This document shows, in pieces, positions 8,278-17,125 of a DNA stretch of 64,000 nt. The notes below the pieces were generated by a model. The model did not search any database, was not told the origin of the DNA, and saw only the letters and a program-made list of their open reading frames with translations. How positions within the stretch are numbered: the first letter of the stretch is position 1; every line of letters begins with the position of its first letter. A program made the position numbers and the translations under genes. Source of the stretch: Pseudarthrobacter sp. NamE5 (lineage in GTDB: Bacteria; Actinomycetota; Actinomycetes; Actinomycetales; Micrococcaceae); NCBI RefSeq assembly GCF_005796225.1, contig NZ_VAHO01000006.1, positions 1 to 64,000 of the forward strand, in the 5' to 3' direction.

Positions 8278-9401
8278 GCCCCACCATCACCACGTCGTCC
8301 GAGGCCAACGGCAACGTTTCCGCCGCCACCGCCCGGGCCGCCGCGTCAGCCGCAGCCTCAGCCGAAGCCGCCGGCCCGCAGCCGGTGACCCTGGCCAAGG
8401 CGCTGAACACCGCGCTCGCCGACGCCATGCACGCCGATTCCTCCGTCCTGGTGTTCGGCGAGGACGTGGGCACGCTGGGCGGCGTCTTCCGCATCACCGA
8501 CGGGCTCACCAAGACCTTCGGCGAGCAGCGCTGCTTTGACACCCCGCTGGCCGAGTCCGGCATCGCGGGCATGGCCGTGGGCATGGCCATCAACGGCATG
8601 CGCCCGGTGATCGAGATGCAGTTCGACGCGTTCGCCTACCCGGCGTTCGAGCAGATCGTCAGCCACGTGGCCAAGATGCACAACCGCACCAAGGGCGCCG
8701 TGAAGCTGCCCATGGTGATCCGGATCCCCTACGGCGGCGGCATCGGGGGAGTGGAGCACCACTGCGACTCCTCCGAGTCCTACTACGCCCACACCGCCGG
8801 CCTGAAGGTCTACACCCCCGCCACCGTGGCCGACGGCTACCGGATGCTCCGCGAGGCCATCGACTCGGACGATCCCGTCGTCTTCATGGAGCCCAAGAAG
8901 CTCTACTGGTCAAAGGACCTGGTGGACCTTTCGGAGCTGCGGCGCCTTCACGAGGAAGGGCTTGGCGCGGGAGGTACGACGGCGGGACGTAGCACTGAGG
9001 GCCGCGCCGCCGTCGCGCGTCCCGGCGCGGACGCCACGCTTATTGCCTACGGTCCCTCCGTCCCCACCGCGCTCGCCGCCGCTGAGGCAGCGGCGCTGGA
9101 AGGACGGTCTTTGGAGGTCATCGACGTGCGGACTCTTGTTCCCTTTGACGATGCCACCGTTTGCGAGTCCGTGCGGAAGACCGGCCGGGCCGTGGTGATC
9201 GCCGAGGCCCACGGGTTTGCGTCCGTGTCCTCCGAAATCGTGGCCCGGGTGCAGGAGCGCTGCTTCCACTACCTGGCCGCCCCTATCCGACGCGTCACCG
9301 GGTTCGACATCCCGTATCCGGCGCCCAAGCTTGAGAAGTACTACCTGCCCGGCGTGGACCGGATCCTCGACGCCGTCGACGACCTTCAGTGGGAGAACTG
9401 A
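8274..9401 (+). CDS. bkdB: Branched-chain 2-oxoacid dehydrogenase E1 component, beta subunit
   Basis: A 375-aa transketolase-like beta subunit. After a short Ala-rich N-terminal extension come VFGEDVGTLGGVFR, DTPLAESGIAGMAVGMAING and the IRIPYGGGIGG segment typical of E1-beta; the C-terminal domain has GPSVPTAL and VIDVRTLVPFD. GTG 8274 overlaps the stop of the alpha gene and is preceded by AGGAGG, so the two subunits are translationally coupled, as expected for an alpha2-beta2 enzyme. The N-terminal extension (about 35 residues rich in Ala) is longer than in many homologues. Confidence 0.93.
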   Translation: MSPTITTSSEANGNVSAATARAAASAAASAEAAGPQPVTLAKALNTALADAMHADSSVLVFGEDVGTLGGVFRITDGLTKTFGEQRCFDTPLAESGIAGMAVGMAINGMRPVIEMQFDAFAYPAFEQIVSHVAKMHNRTKGAVKLPMVIRIPYGGGIGGVEHHCDSSESYYAHTAGLKVYTPATVADGYRMLREAIDSDDPVVFMEPKKLYWSKDLVDLSELRRLHEEGLGAGGTTAGRSTEGRAAVARPGADATLIAYGPSVPTALAAAEAAALEGRSLEVIDVRTLVPFDDATVCESVRKTGRAVVIAEAHGFASVSSEIVARVQERCFHYLAAPIRRVTGFDIPYPAPKLEKYYLPGVDRILDAVDDLQWEN

Positions 9402-9403
9402 CC

Positions 9404-10945
9404 ATGAGTGAAACGCGTGTGTTTTTGTTGCCGGACCTGGGCGAGGGGCTCACCGAAGCCGAGCTCGTGTCCTGGCATGTTGCTGTTGGCGACGAGATTG
9501 CCGTTGACCAGCCCATTGCCGAGGTGGAGACCGCCAAGTCCGCCGTGGAGGTGCCGTCCCCGTACGCCGGGATTGTTGAGGAGCTGCATGGGCAGCCGGG
9601 GGAGACCCTGGACGTGGGGAAGCCGCTGATTTCGGTGCGGCCGGTTGGGGCTGGACCTGCTTCTGTGCCTGAGCCTGCGGAGGCTGGGGAAGTCCCGGAG
9701 CCTGCCGAACCTGAAACCACCCCTGCCGAGAACGAACTGGGCGAGCCGGCCGAACCTGAGGTGGAGCCTGTTGGAGCCCCGGCGGCTGCCCAGAGTTACC
9801 GCGAAGAGGAAAAGGCCGGGTCCGGCAACGTGCTGATCGGGTACGGCACGCCGGGCGGTCACGGGGTTGCCCGCCGGACCCGCGCGCGGAAAGTGCCGGC
9901 GGCCGGTTCTGTGGAGACCCTTCCCTTGGAGGACGGCGCGGCCGACGGCGGTCCCGCACCGGATGCCGACGTGGACCTTTCGCTCCTGCGAACCCGCGTC
10001 CCCGGCAAGCTCGGCGCGGTGATCTCCCCGCTGGTGCGGCGGATGGCCCGCGAGCACGGTGTTGATCTCGGCGAGCTGCACGGCTCCGGCGAAAGCGGAC
10101 TGATCATGCGCCGGGACGTTGAAGCGGCCCTGCGGACAACTGCTCCCGCAGCACCGTCTGAACCCGAGACCGCAAAAGTCCAGGAACCTGCGGCACCCCG
10201 GCGAGCCCAGCCGGCGACGGATGTGGATGGCCGCACCGGCCTGGGCATCTCCGCCCGCACTCCGGTCCGGGGAGTGCGCAAGGCAGTGGCGGCCAACATG
10301 TCCCGCAGCCGCTCGGAAATTCCGGAGGCAACGGTATGGGTGGACGTCGACGCGACTGCACTGCTCGAGCTCCGCGAAGGACTCAAGAGCGGTGACGCCC
10401 AGGCGCCCGGCCTGCTCGCGTTCATCGCCCGCTTTGTCACGGCAGGGCTGAAGAAGTACCCGGAGCTGAACACCCGGATCGAAACCGCTCAGGACGGCTC
10501 GCAGGAGATCGTCTCCTTCGACGGGATCAACCTCGGGATCGCCGCCCAGACGGACCGGGGGCTGGTGGTGCCCTCGGTCCGGTCGGCGGAAAAGCTCAGT
10601 GCCCGGGAACTGGACGCGGAGATCCGCCGGCTTGCCGACGTCGCACGCCAGGGCAAGGCAACCCCGACGGAACTCGGCAGCGGCACCTTCACCCTAAACA
10701 ACTACGGAGTGTTCGGCGTGGACGGGTCGGCGGCGATCATCAATTACCCCGAGGTAGCCATCCTGGGCGTGGGCCGGATCATCGACAAGCCGTGGGTGGT
10801 GAACGGCGAGCTGGCCGTCCGGAAGGTCACCGAGCTGACGCTCACTTTCGACCACCGCGTCTGCGACGGCGGCACGGCAGCCGGCTTCCTCCGCTTCGTA
10901 GCGGACGCCATCGAGAACCCCACCACCCTCCTCGCCGACCTATAA
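9404..10945 (+). CDS. bkdC: Dihydrolipoamide acyltransferase (E2) of oxoacid dehydrogenase
   Basis: The 513-aa core of the complex. An N-terminal lipoyl domain carries the lipoylation lysine K45 in ETAKSAVEVP. An acidic Ala/Pro/Glu linker follows, then a peripheral-subunit-binding domain (ISPLVRRMAREHGVDL to GLIMRRDVEAAL), a second linker, and the catalytic acyltransferase domain ending in the TFDHRVCDGG motif with H484 and D488. There is one lipoyl domain. The ATG lies two bases after the E1-beta stop. No E3 (dihydrolipoamide dehydrogenase) gene is linked, so E3 must come from elsewhere. Confidence 0.94.
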   Translation: MSETRVFLLPDLGEGLTEAELVSWHVAVGDEIAVDQPIAEVETAKSAVEVPSPYAGIVEELHGQPGETLDVGKPLISVRPVGAGPASVPEPAEAGEVPEPAEPETTPAENELGEPAEPEVEPVGAPAAAQSYREEEKAGSGNVLIGYGTPGGHGVARRTRARKVPAAGSVETLPLEDGAADGGPAPDADVDLSLLRTRVPGKLGAVISPLVRRMAREHGVDLGELHGSGESGLIMRRDVEAALRTTAPAAPSEPETAKVQEPAAPRRAQPATDVDGRTGLGISARTPVRGVRKAVAANMSRSRSEIPEATVWVDVDATALLELREGLKSGDAQAPGLLAFIARFVTAGLKKYPELNTRIETAQDGSQEIVSFDGINLGIAAQTDRGLVVPSVRSAEKLSARELDAEIRRLADVARQGKATPTELGSGTFTLNNYGVFGVDGSAAIINYPEVAILGVGRIIDKPWVVNGELAVRKVTELTLTFDHRVCDGGTAAGFLRFVADAIENPTTLLADL

Positions 10946-10988
10946 CCAACCACCCACACCCAACCCTGGACATCCCACCACTCACCCC

Positions 10989-11100
10989 CGGACGCTCTCT
11001 CACTTAACGTCGGTTTAATTCAAGCCCTCTCTCACTTGATGCGGGTTTTACTTCAAACCCTCTTTCACACGATGCGGGTTTTACTCAAACCCTTTCGCTT
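10989..11100. repeat. Degenerate tandem array of CTCTCTCAC-type units (locus A)
   Basis: About four units of roughly 34 nt lie just after the E2 gene. The clearest core is CCTCTCTCACTTGATGCGGG; the others vary (CTCTCTCACTTAACGTCGG, CTCTTTCACACGATGCGGG, CTTTCGCTTCATGCCGGG). The same unit recurs at 41502-41612 and 43813-43926. Spacers are only a few bases and the units are degenerate, so this is not a CRISPR. Confidence 0.8.
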
Positions 11101-11134
11101 CATGCCGGGATTGAAACCCCCGTGAAGGGGAAGT

Positions 11135-11165
11135 GTACGGCGGCGGCCGCGTGCCGTCGTCGTAC
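11135..11165. repeat. GC-rich palindrome, copy 1
   Basis: 13-nt arms around a 5-nt loop. The plus-strand transcript would pair fully if G-U pairs are allowed. It shares the core CGGCGGCCGCG with copies at 14043 and 15376. It lies upstream of the SRPBCC gene. Confidence 0.7.
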
Positions 11166-11211
11166 CCTCCCGACCCTGACGGTCAGGGGCGGCACAAACA
11201 GAGGAGGAAGC

Positions 11212-11715
11212 ATGGCCAGCTACTGGTTCATCACCACCTGGAAGTTTGTAGCGCCCATAGGCAAAGTATGGGAAGCAGTGGGAGATTCCGCGTCGTACCC
11301 GCAGTGGTTTTCCCTCGTCTCCTCCGTTTCCCTGGTCAGGGAGGGGGACAGGGAAACGGGCGTCGGTTCCGTGTACCGGACGCACGTCAACAGCAAGCTC
11401 CCCTACTCCCTGTCATTCGAGCTGGAAACGGTGCGCAGGATCCCGCCCCACTTGCTCGAAGTGACATCCGCGGGGGAGTTGGAAGGGTCCGGGAGGTGGG
11501 ACCTGACGGAAGAAAATGGCGTCACGTCGGCAGTGTTCCACTGGTACGTGCGGACAACTAAGCCATGGATGAACGTGACTGCTCCGCTGCTCCGGGGCAT
11601 TTTCGCCCTGAACCACAAGAAGGTGATGGACGAAGGAGGCGAACAACTGGCGCGCTACCTGGGCGCTCGCCTTGTCGGCAACTATTCCCACGAGGAGAAA
11701 CAGGTCAACCTCTAG
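11212..11715 (+). CDS. SRPBCC (START/polyketide-cyclase-like) family protein
   Basis: A 167-aa protein with a helix-grip ligand-binding layout: an early FVAPIGKVWEAVGDSASYPQW segment typical of SRPBCC proteins (length limited here to the first part), an alternating beta region (SFELETVRRIPPHLLEVTS, GRWDLTEENGVTSAVFHWYV) and a C-terminal helix (LLRGIFALNHKKVMDEGGEQ). ATG 11212 has a strong GAGGAGGAAG just before it. Such proteins bind hydrophobic ligands or act as cyclases or aromatases; nothing here identifies the ligand. It stands alone, with a promoter-like element and a GH16 gene downstream. Confidence 0.8.
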   Translation: MASYWFITTWKFVAPIGKVWEAVGDSASYPQWFSLVSSVSLVREGDRETGVGSVYRTHVNSKLPYSLSFELETVRRIPPHLLEVTSAGELEGSGRWDLTEENGVTSAVFHWYVRTTKPWMNVTAPLLRGIFALNHKKVMDEGGEQLARYLGARLVGNYSHEEKQVNL

Positions 11716-11792
11716 TGCATTCACAACACTCTTGCCGCCGTCTTGCGCGGCCGAAAACAAGTACCCGGGCAAGGGGTTGGAGCCGAAAGATG

Positions 11793-11809
11793 AGTACTCG
11801 CTACTCGTG
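11793..11809 (+). promoter_or_regulatory. Shared upstream element, copy 1 (near match)
   Basis: AGTACTCGCTACTCGTG matches, at 16 of 17 positions, an 18-nt element found exactly at 27782-27799 (minus) and 61076-61093 (plus). It ends 100 bases before the TTG start of the GH16 gene and points toward it. It may be a promoter or a regulator site. Confidence 0.55.
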
Positions 11810-11908
11810 ACCCCCTTTGGTGCCGCTCCTACACTGAATGAAAGGGGACGCGTCCGGGGTGCACCGTTCTTGCCCGAGTCCCCTGCAGGACCAGGCTGGG
11901 AGGACACC

Positions 11909-13102
11909 TTGGCAAGCAGTCGCCGCAAGTACCTACTTGCATGGATTAGCGCGCGTCGGAGGGCGCGCCATCTTGTCCCTGGGGATGGAGTGTCTCCCCT
12001 CGAGGCCATCCAGCGCCGTCCGCGAATTCGGAGTTTCGTGGTGTTGATAGCCTTGTTGGCTCTAACTTCCGGCACGCTCAGCGTTGCTGCTGATTCAACG
12101 GGGTCCAAAGCTGCTGAAGCGGAAGGCCGGGACCCGGTGGCCCCGGTGTCCGGTTCTGCATCGCCCACTGCGGATGCCGGTTCTCCTGAGCCGACTGCAG
12201 CTAGCAGTTCGCCCGAGCCGACCGAGGGTGGCAATTCCCCGGAGCCGACGGCGGATGGCGGTTCTCCGGAGCCGACGGCGGATAGCGGTTCTCCGGAACC
12301 GATTGCGGACGCCGGTTCTGGTCAGCCAAATACGGACACCAGTCCTTCGTTCTCCCATGCGTTGCCACTGGGTGACCTGCCTGGCTGGCGGCAGGTCTTT
12401 GCAGAGGACTTCACCGACGGAGATGTTGGCATCGGCGAATTTCCCGGCCCCATCTACGGCCAGCGGTGGAGCGCGAACTATAAGGACGGCACGCCGGATA
12501 CAGCCGCCCAGAAGCAGCCAAAGGGGCAGAGGACGTCCGGGTACTATCCATCGAAGGTCCTGAGTGTCCACGATGGCGTCCTGGACATGTACCTGCACTC
12601 GGAAAACGGCGTTTCCATGGGCGCGGCGCCCTCCCCAAGACTTAACGGAGCCACTCAGTCGCCATACAACAGCCAGCTCTACGGGCGCTACTCCGTTCGT
12701 TTCAAGGCCGATTCCCTGCCGGGTTACAAAGTGGCCTGGCTGCTCTGGCCCGTCAGTAAGCAGTGGCCGCAGGACGGGGAGATCGATTACCCGGAAGGTG
12801 ATCTGTCCAAGGTCATCTACGCTGCCCTGCATGGCGTCGGTCCGGACGGGCACAAATTTGACCTCTTTCGTCCCGATCCCAGCGTTCCGTTCACGGACTG
12901 GCATGTAGCAACCACAGAGTGGAGTCCCGGGCGCATCGAATTCTTCCTTGACGGCAAATCCATCGGCGTTGCCACGTCAATGGTCCCGGACAAGCCGATG
13001 CGCTACCTCCTGCAGACCGAGTCCTGCCTGACGGGCTGTCCGGCGCCCGAAACCGAGGGTCATGTGTACGTGGACTGGGTAGCCATGTGGGCAAGGAACT
13101 AG
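11909..13102 (+). CDS. Secreted glycoside hydrolase family 16-type enzyme
   Basis: A 397-aa enzyme likely to cut beta-1,3 or mixed-linked glucans, or to act on a surface polysaccharide. TTG 11909 follows GGGAGGAC. A long basic N-region precedes the signal helix (SFVVLIALLALTSGTLSVAA); cleavage near AADS is likely. Then comes a linker with five or so SPEPTA-like repeats. The catalytic domain carries the GH16 motif EIDYPE (E291, D293, E296), preceded by the substrate-cleft segment YKVAWLLWP. The final WVAMWARN is a usual GH16 end. A candidate regulatory element lies 100 bases upstream. The precise substrate is not deducible. Confidence 0.85.
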   Translation: MASSRRKYLLAWISARRRARHLVPGDGVSPLEAIQRRPRIRSFVVLIALLALTSGTLSVAADSTGSKAAEAEGRDPVAPVSGSASPTADAGSPEPTAASSSPEPTEGGNSPEPTADGGSPEPTADSGSPEPIADAGSGQPNTDTSPSFSHALPLGDLPGWRQVFAEDFTDGDVGIGEFPGPIYGQRWSANYKDGTPDTAAQKQPKGQRTSGYYPSKVLSVHDGVLDMYLHSENGVSMGAAPSPRLNGATQSPYNSQLYGRYSVRFKADSLPGYKVAWLLWPVSKQWPQDGEIDYPEGDLSKVIYAALHGVGPDGHKFDLFRPDPSVPFTDWHVATTEWSPGRIEFFLDGKSIGVATSMVPDKPMRYLLQTESCLTGCPAPETEGHVYVDWVAMWARN

Positions 13103-13211
13103 TTCCGCAGCACCTCCCTGCGGGCGTGCCCACAGGCCCAAGCCAAGGCCTGCTGGATAGAATCGACGCCTGGACGAACGAACACTGCTTTGCCGGAGGT
13201 ACGGAGAAACA

Positions 13212-14027
13212 ATGTCGGAATGGCTCGAAGTCGGCGCGGACAATCATGTGCTGGTCACCGAAGGATCGCTGCTGAACACCGGACTGATCGTGGGTTCCGA
13301 GCGGGCCATGGTGATCGATACGGGCTGCGGGCCGCGGCAGGGACGCGAAATCCTGGACGCGGTGCGGGAGAAGACCCGGCTGCCGCTCGTCGTCGTCAAC
13401 ACCCACGCCCATTACGACCACTTCTTCGGCAACGCGGTGTTCGCGGAAGCCGGCGTGAGCGAGTTTTGGGCGCACCAGAACTGCGCCACCGAGATTGATG
13501 AACGCGGGGACCTCCAGCGCCGCTTCGTGGGGACGCTGGAACCGGAGATGTCCGCCGGTGAGGGTGAGAATGTGGAGCTCGTGGTCCCCAACGCCATCGT
13601 GAAGGACCAGCCGGTACTGGTGGACCTGGGCGGGCTGACCGCCACCCTGTTCTACCTGGGCCGCGGCCACACCGACGGCGACCTGCTGGTGGGAACCCCC
13701 ACCACCCTTTACGTCGGCGACCTCGTGGAGCAGGGCGCCCATCCGTCCTTCGAGGACTCGTACCCGGAGGAGTGGGCGGACGCGCTCCGGCACATCTCGG
13801 CGCTGCGGCACCGCTACGAGTTCCTGATTCCGGGGCACGGGAAGCCGTGCAGCGACCAGTTCGTCAAGACCATGGCGCACACCATGACCACCGCTGTCCG
13901 CCAGGCGCGCCAGTCCATCCGGGACACCCCGAACGACGCCACCAAGGCCATCCCCGTCCTGCCCTACGGGCCGGAACAGTCGCGCTGGTTCATCAAGCGG
14001 CTGCAGGAGACGCGCCGGGAGCACTAA
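13212..14027 (+). CDS. Metallo-beta-lactamase-fold hydrolase
   Basis: A 271-aa protein with the metal-binding signature NTHAHYDHFFGN near residues 63-74 (HxHxDH), a second His in GRGHTDGD, Asp in YVGDLVE and a late His in IPGHGKP, all expected for a di-zinc MBL-fold enzyme. ATG 13212 has GGAG upstream. Such proteins hydrolyse varied thioesters, lactones or phosphoesters; no neighbour points to a substrate. It is a single-gene unit, followed by a GC-rich palindrome that could terminate its transcript. Confidence 0.88.
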   Translation: MSEWLEVGADNHVLVTEGSLLNTGLIVGSERAMVIDTGCGPRQGREILDAVREKTRLPLVVVNTHAHYDHFFGNAVFAEAGVSEFWAHQNCATEIDERGDLQRRFVGTLEPEMSAGEGENVELVVPNAIVKDQPVLVDLGGLTATLFYLGRGHTDGDLLVGTPTTLYVGDLVEQGAHPSFEDSYPEEWADALRHISALRHRYEFLIPGHGKPCSDQFVKTMAHTMTTAVRQARQSIRDTPNDATKAIPVLPYGPEQSRWFIKRLQETRREH

Positions 14028-14042
14028 GCGCAGTGAAGCGTA

Positions 14043-14067
14043 CGACGGCGGCCGCGCGCCGCCGTCG
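14043..14067. repeat. GC-rich palindrome, copy 2
   Basis: 10-bp perfect arms (CGACGGCGGC and GCCGCCGTCG) with a 5-nt loop, 16 bases after the MBL-fold gene. Preceded by TA as in copy 3. It is positioned like a terminator but has no U-tract. Confidence 0.75.
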
Positions 14068-14147
14068 AGCGCCTTGCCTTTCCCGGGGCGGGCCTTCCGC
14101 CTGGTGACTCAGGGAATTCCCAGCCCGCTCAGCCTAGGATGTTCCCC

Positions 14148-15080
14148 ATGAAGTCTGCCCGAGAGGCGAAGTCCGCCGCCGTGGTGATCAACGCCGGGGC
14201 ACGCCTGGGAGCGGGGGCGCCGGCGCTTGCGGTGGACACCCTGCAAAGGGCTGGCCTGTCCGTATCCTCCGTGCACCAGGTGCTGTCCGGCACGGAACTG
14301 GCCGGCACCCTGGACCGGGTGGTGGCCGACGGGCACGACCTGGTGGTGGTCGGCGGCGGTGACGGGACCGTGTCCTTCGCGGCCGGGCGGCTTGCCGGGA
14401 CAAGGATCGTGCTGGGCGTCCTTCCGCTGGGAACAGCCAACGACCTTGCCCGCACGCTGGAAATACCCAGCGATCTCGCCGGGGCGTGCGCTGCCCTCGC
14501 GGACGGCAAGGTGGTGGACATCGACCTGGGGCGGGCGAACGGCCAGCCGTTCCTCAACGTCGCGTCCGTTGGCTTGTCCGTCGGGGTGACCGAAACCCTC
14601 AGCCCGCGCCTGAAGCGGTACCTCGGGCCGCTGGCCTACGGCGTCGCCGCCGTGCGCGCCTATGCCCGGCACAAGCCGTTCCGGGCCCGCCTCGAGTTCC
14701 CCGACGGGGACCACGAGACACTGGAGCTCGAGGACATGCTGCAGGTGGCCGTGGGCAACGGCCGGCATTACGGCGGCGGCAACGCGGTCTCGCCGACTGC
14801 CGGGATCGATGACCACACCCTTGATGTCTACGCCATCCCCGGGGCGCCGCTCCGGGAGCACGTGAGGATCGCCCGGCTGCTCAAGGACGGCAGCTTTGTG
14901 GAGCGCCGCGGGGTGTACCACGTGACCTGCCAGCGTGTCCGGCTGGTCACCGAGCCGCCCATGCCGGTGAACCTTGACGGCGAGATCGCCACCGCCACGC
15001 CTGCCGAATTCACCATCGACCGCAACGCAGTGCACGTCGTGGTGCCGCACAGCAGCAACAGCGCGCGCTTTGACGGGTAG
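14148..15080 (+). CDS. Diacylglycerol kinase-like lipid kinase (YegS/DgkB type)
   Basis: A 310-aa enzyme predicted to phosphorylate diacylglycerol or a related lipid with ATP. The catalytic-domain signature is VVVGGGDGTVSFAAGRLAG followed by LPLGTANDLARTLEIP, the two glycine-rich nucleotide motifs of the family. The C-terminal beta domain contains QVAVGNGRHYGGGNAVSP and VNLDGEIATATP, also typical. I chose ATG 14148 because AGGA lies eight bases upstream; the in-frame ATG 14139 has no such site. It is transcribed alone, convergent with a small membrane protein gene. Confidence 0.9.
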   Translation: MKSAREAKSAAVVINAGARLGAGAPALAVDTLQRAGLSVSSVHQVLSGTELAGTLDRVVADGHDLVVVGGGDGTVSFAAGRLAGTRIVLGVLPLGTANDLARTLEIPSDLAGACAALADGKVVDIDLGRANGQPFLNVASVGLSVGVTETLSPRLKRYLGPLAYGVAAVRAYARHKPFRARLEFPDGDHETLELEDMLQVAVGNGRHYGGGNAVSPTAGIDDHTLDVYAIPGAPLREHVRIARLLKDGSFVERRGVYHVTCQRVRLVTEPPMPVNLDGEIATATPAEFTIDRNAVHVVVPHSSNSARFDG

Positions 15081-15116
15081 GGCGCTTGCAGCCCTGCGAC
15101 GCCTTTTTGCCTGAAG

Positions 15117-15299
15117 TCAGCGGGGGATGCGGCGTCCCCTGAACCGGGTCAGGAGCAGCAGGAGCAGGGCCACGATCAGCAGCACCGGGGCCACTCCCAG
15201 GAAGTACCCCAGCGCTTCGACGGCCAGGCCCAGGATAAAGAGGACGACGGCGACAACGGCAATGGCGATTATCAGCGCTCTCATCAGCTTCCGCCTCAC
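15117..15299 (-). CDS. Small two-helix membrane protein (60 aa)
   Basis: Almost entirely hydrophobic: two helices (about residues 8-30 and 35-52) flanked by basic residues (MRRKLMR at the start, RFRGRRIPR at the end). This suggests a hairpin in the membrane with both ends in the cytoplasm. It sits between the lipid kinase and the GH26 gene with clear gaps. I recognise no family; an internal ATG five codons in is an alternative start. Confidence 0.65.
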   Translation of the reverse strand: MRRKLMRALIIAIAVVAVVLFILGLAVEALGYFLGVAPVLLIVALLLLLLTRFRGRRIPR

Positions 15300-15375
15300 A
15301 CTCGCAGTGATGTGCCCAAGCGTACGCCTGCTTACCGCGCCGCACCCAGTACTTTCCTGTGGAAGGCAGGACTTA

Positions 15376-15400
15376 CGACGGCGGCCGCGTACCGCCGTCG
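15376..15400. repeat. GC-rich palindrome, copy 3
   Basis: 9-bp perfect arms (CGACGGCGG and CCGCCGTCG) around a 7-nt loop, 28 bases past the stop of the minus-strand GH26 gene. It shares TACGACGGCGGCCGCG with copy 2. Confidence 0.75.
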
Positions 15401-15428
15401 GACTTAACCCACCCCTGCCATGTGCTGG

Positions 15429-16703
15429 CTACCTGCGGGCGGCCAGTGCCTGTTTGAAGGCGTCCGCTGAGGCCGTGCTGCTGTTGATCCGCCAGTCTGT
15501 TTCCTTGTTGAAGTGGAACCAGGTGACCGCGGTGATGTCCGGCTGGGAGCTGAGGTAACTGATGAGTGCCGTGTTCCAGTCCGCTTTGGAGCCGCCCTGC
15601 TCGGCCGAGGAGGTTTCGGCAATGAGGATCTGCTTGCCCGGGGCGAGGGCGCGGAGCTGGGAGAGGCCGTCCCCGAAGAGCTGGGACGGCGTTTGCCAGC
15701 TGCTCCAAAACGCGGAGGTGCCCCAGTTGTAGCCGTCGAGGGCAACGGTGTCCACGTAGGCGGCGCCCGGATACAGGCCGGTGAACGGGATGCTTTCCCA
15801 GTAGGGGACGTTCGGGTTCCACACCCAGTTGACGTTCGTGGCACCCGCTGCACTTACGACGCTGTGCACATGCCGCCAGGCCGCCACGTAGTCGCCGGCG
15901 CTGTTGCCGTTGACCTGCTCCGACCATGGGTACCAGTTCCCGTTCATCTCGTGCCCGAACCGCAGCATCACCGGGTGGCCCCAGCCTGCCAGCGCCTGGC
16001 CCCACTGCTGCAGGTAGGGATCGAAGTCCCCGGCGGTGATCCGGTCCAGCGCGTACGCGGGCTGGTCCGTACCGCCGCCCCAGGCCCAGGGTTCCCAGGT
16101 CAGCAGGGTGAGGGCGCCGCGGGCGCGGGCGGCGTCCAGCTCGGCCAGCGGGGGAGCCTGCCTGAAGTCCTTGTAGGACAGGATGATCGACGGCGCCTCG
16201 CCTGCGAGTGCCGCAACCTCGTCCAGTTCCGCAGCTGCAAGCGGCCCGCCGGGGGTCCCGACGCCGAAGCGCAGAGTGGCCGCGGGCGGCGCCGTTGGGG
16301 CGGGTTCAGTGGTGGGTGCGGGCGAGGGTGCCGGCGCGGGCGCCGGTTCCTCTTCGGTGGCGGAGGGGGAGCTGTAGGTGACGGTGAAAGGTGCTGATGC
16401 GCTCGCGGCCGCTGCCGTGGCCTTGATCGCGACGGTGGCTTCGGTGCTCTCGGGCATCACGAGCTCCGCGGTGAAGTAGCCGGAGGCGCTGGTCTTGAAG
16501 GGGGCGCTTGCGGTTGCTGCCGTGACGGTGCCGGAGGTCTTCTTCGGGAAGCCCGTTCCGGTGATCTTCACTGATGTTCCGGCCGGACCGCTGTCCGGAC
16601 TGAGCGTGATGACGGGGGTAGCCGCCTGCGCCGGCACCGCGGTGAGGGGCAGCGCCCACGCCAGCAGCAGGACCGAACACAGCAGATATCTGAGCAGTCT
16701 CAC
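15429..16703 (-). CDS. Secreted GH26-type endo-beta-mannanase-like enzyme with IPT-like domain
   Basis: A 424-aa secreted protein. GTG 16703 follows a strong GGAGGT. The signal peptide is LLRYLLCSVLLLAWALPLTA, cleaved near AQAA. Next comes an Ig-like IPT/TIG-type domain (about residues 25-120, starting TPVITLSPDSGPAGTSVKIT), an Ala/Pro linker, then the GH26 domain. LRFGHEMNGNWYPW carries the expected acid/base Glu and the ILIAETSSAEQGG strand carries the probable nucleophile Glu. The substrate, probably beta-mannan or a related glycan, is inferred from family. A GC-rich palindrome lies after its stop. The upstream 420-base region contains its promoter, which I could not place. Confidence 0.87.
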   Translation of the reverse strand: MRLLRYLLCSVLLLAWALPLTAVPAQAATPVITLSPDSGPAGTSVKITGTGFPKKTSGTVTAATASAPFKTSASGYFTAELVMPESTEATVAIKATAAAASASAPFTVTYSSPSATEEEPAPAPAPSPAPTTEPAPTAPPAATLRFGVGTPGGPLAAAELDEVAALAGEAPSIILSYKDFRQAPPLAELDAARARGALTLLTWEPWAWGGGTDQPAYALDRITAGDFDPYLQQWGQALAGWGHPVMLRFGHEMNGNWYPWSEQVNGNSAGDYVAAWRHVHSVVSAAGATNVNWVWNPNVPYWESIPFTGLYPGAAYVDTVALDGYNWGTSAFWSSWQTPSQLFGDGLSQLRALAPGKQILIAETSSAEQGGSKADWNTALISYLSSQPDITAVTWFHFNKETDWRINSSTASADAFKQALAARR

Positions 16704-17125
16704 AGGACCTCCGTTTGTTGTGCCGTGTCCTGGGAACAGGTGACGGCAGTCGAGCGCAGCAAAGGAGGAGACCGGCTGATAACCCCCACGTGTTAAGTGT
16801 GGAGGGTGGGTGGGGTCGTGGAGGGACGATTGGGGGCAGGATCTGCCCAGTTTTGTCCCACTGTTTGCACAGCATGGCGTCTGAGGGGTGCTGGGTGGCG
16901 GCGCGGGGAATGCGGGGTCCGCTTGCCGGTGCCGGCTTCTTGACACCGCCAAGCGCTGAGACCCTCGGTTTCCCGGGTCAAGGCCTGTTACTGCTGGCCC
17001 AGTTCCAGCCGCACCCCCATGCGCCAGGCCTTTCAAGCACTACTGTGGACTCCGGACCTCAAGAGCCGGGGTCCTTCGCCACAGGAAAACCTCAAGACTT
17101 CCTCAAAATTTTTTTACGGTGCTGG
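16704..17125. other. Gene-free stretch upstream of the GH26 gene
   Basis: About 420 bases between the start of the GH26 gene and the 3' end of the permease gene, both on the minus strand. It must hold the GH26 promoter. Inverted repeats are short and I see no known riboswitch, operator or gene. A run of T near 17109 sits just downstream of the permease coding end on the plus strand. Confidence 0.4.

Noticed and set aside
10989..11100. CRISPR array
   Set aside because: Units are degenerate, about 20 nt of core with only a few bases between; no cas genes are present.
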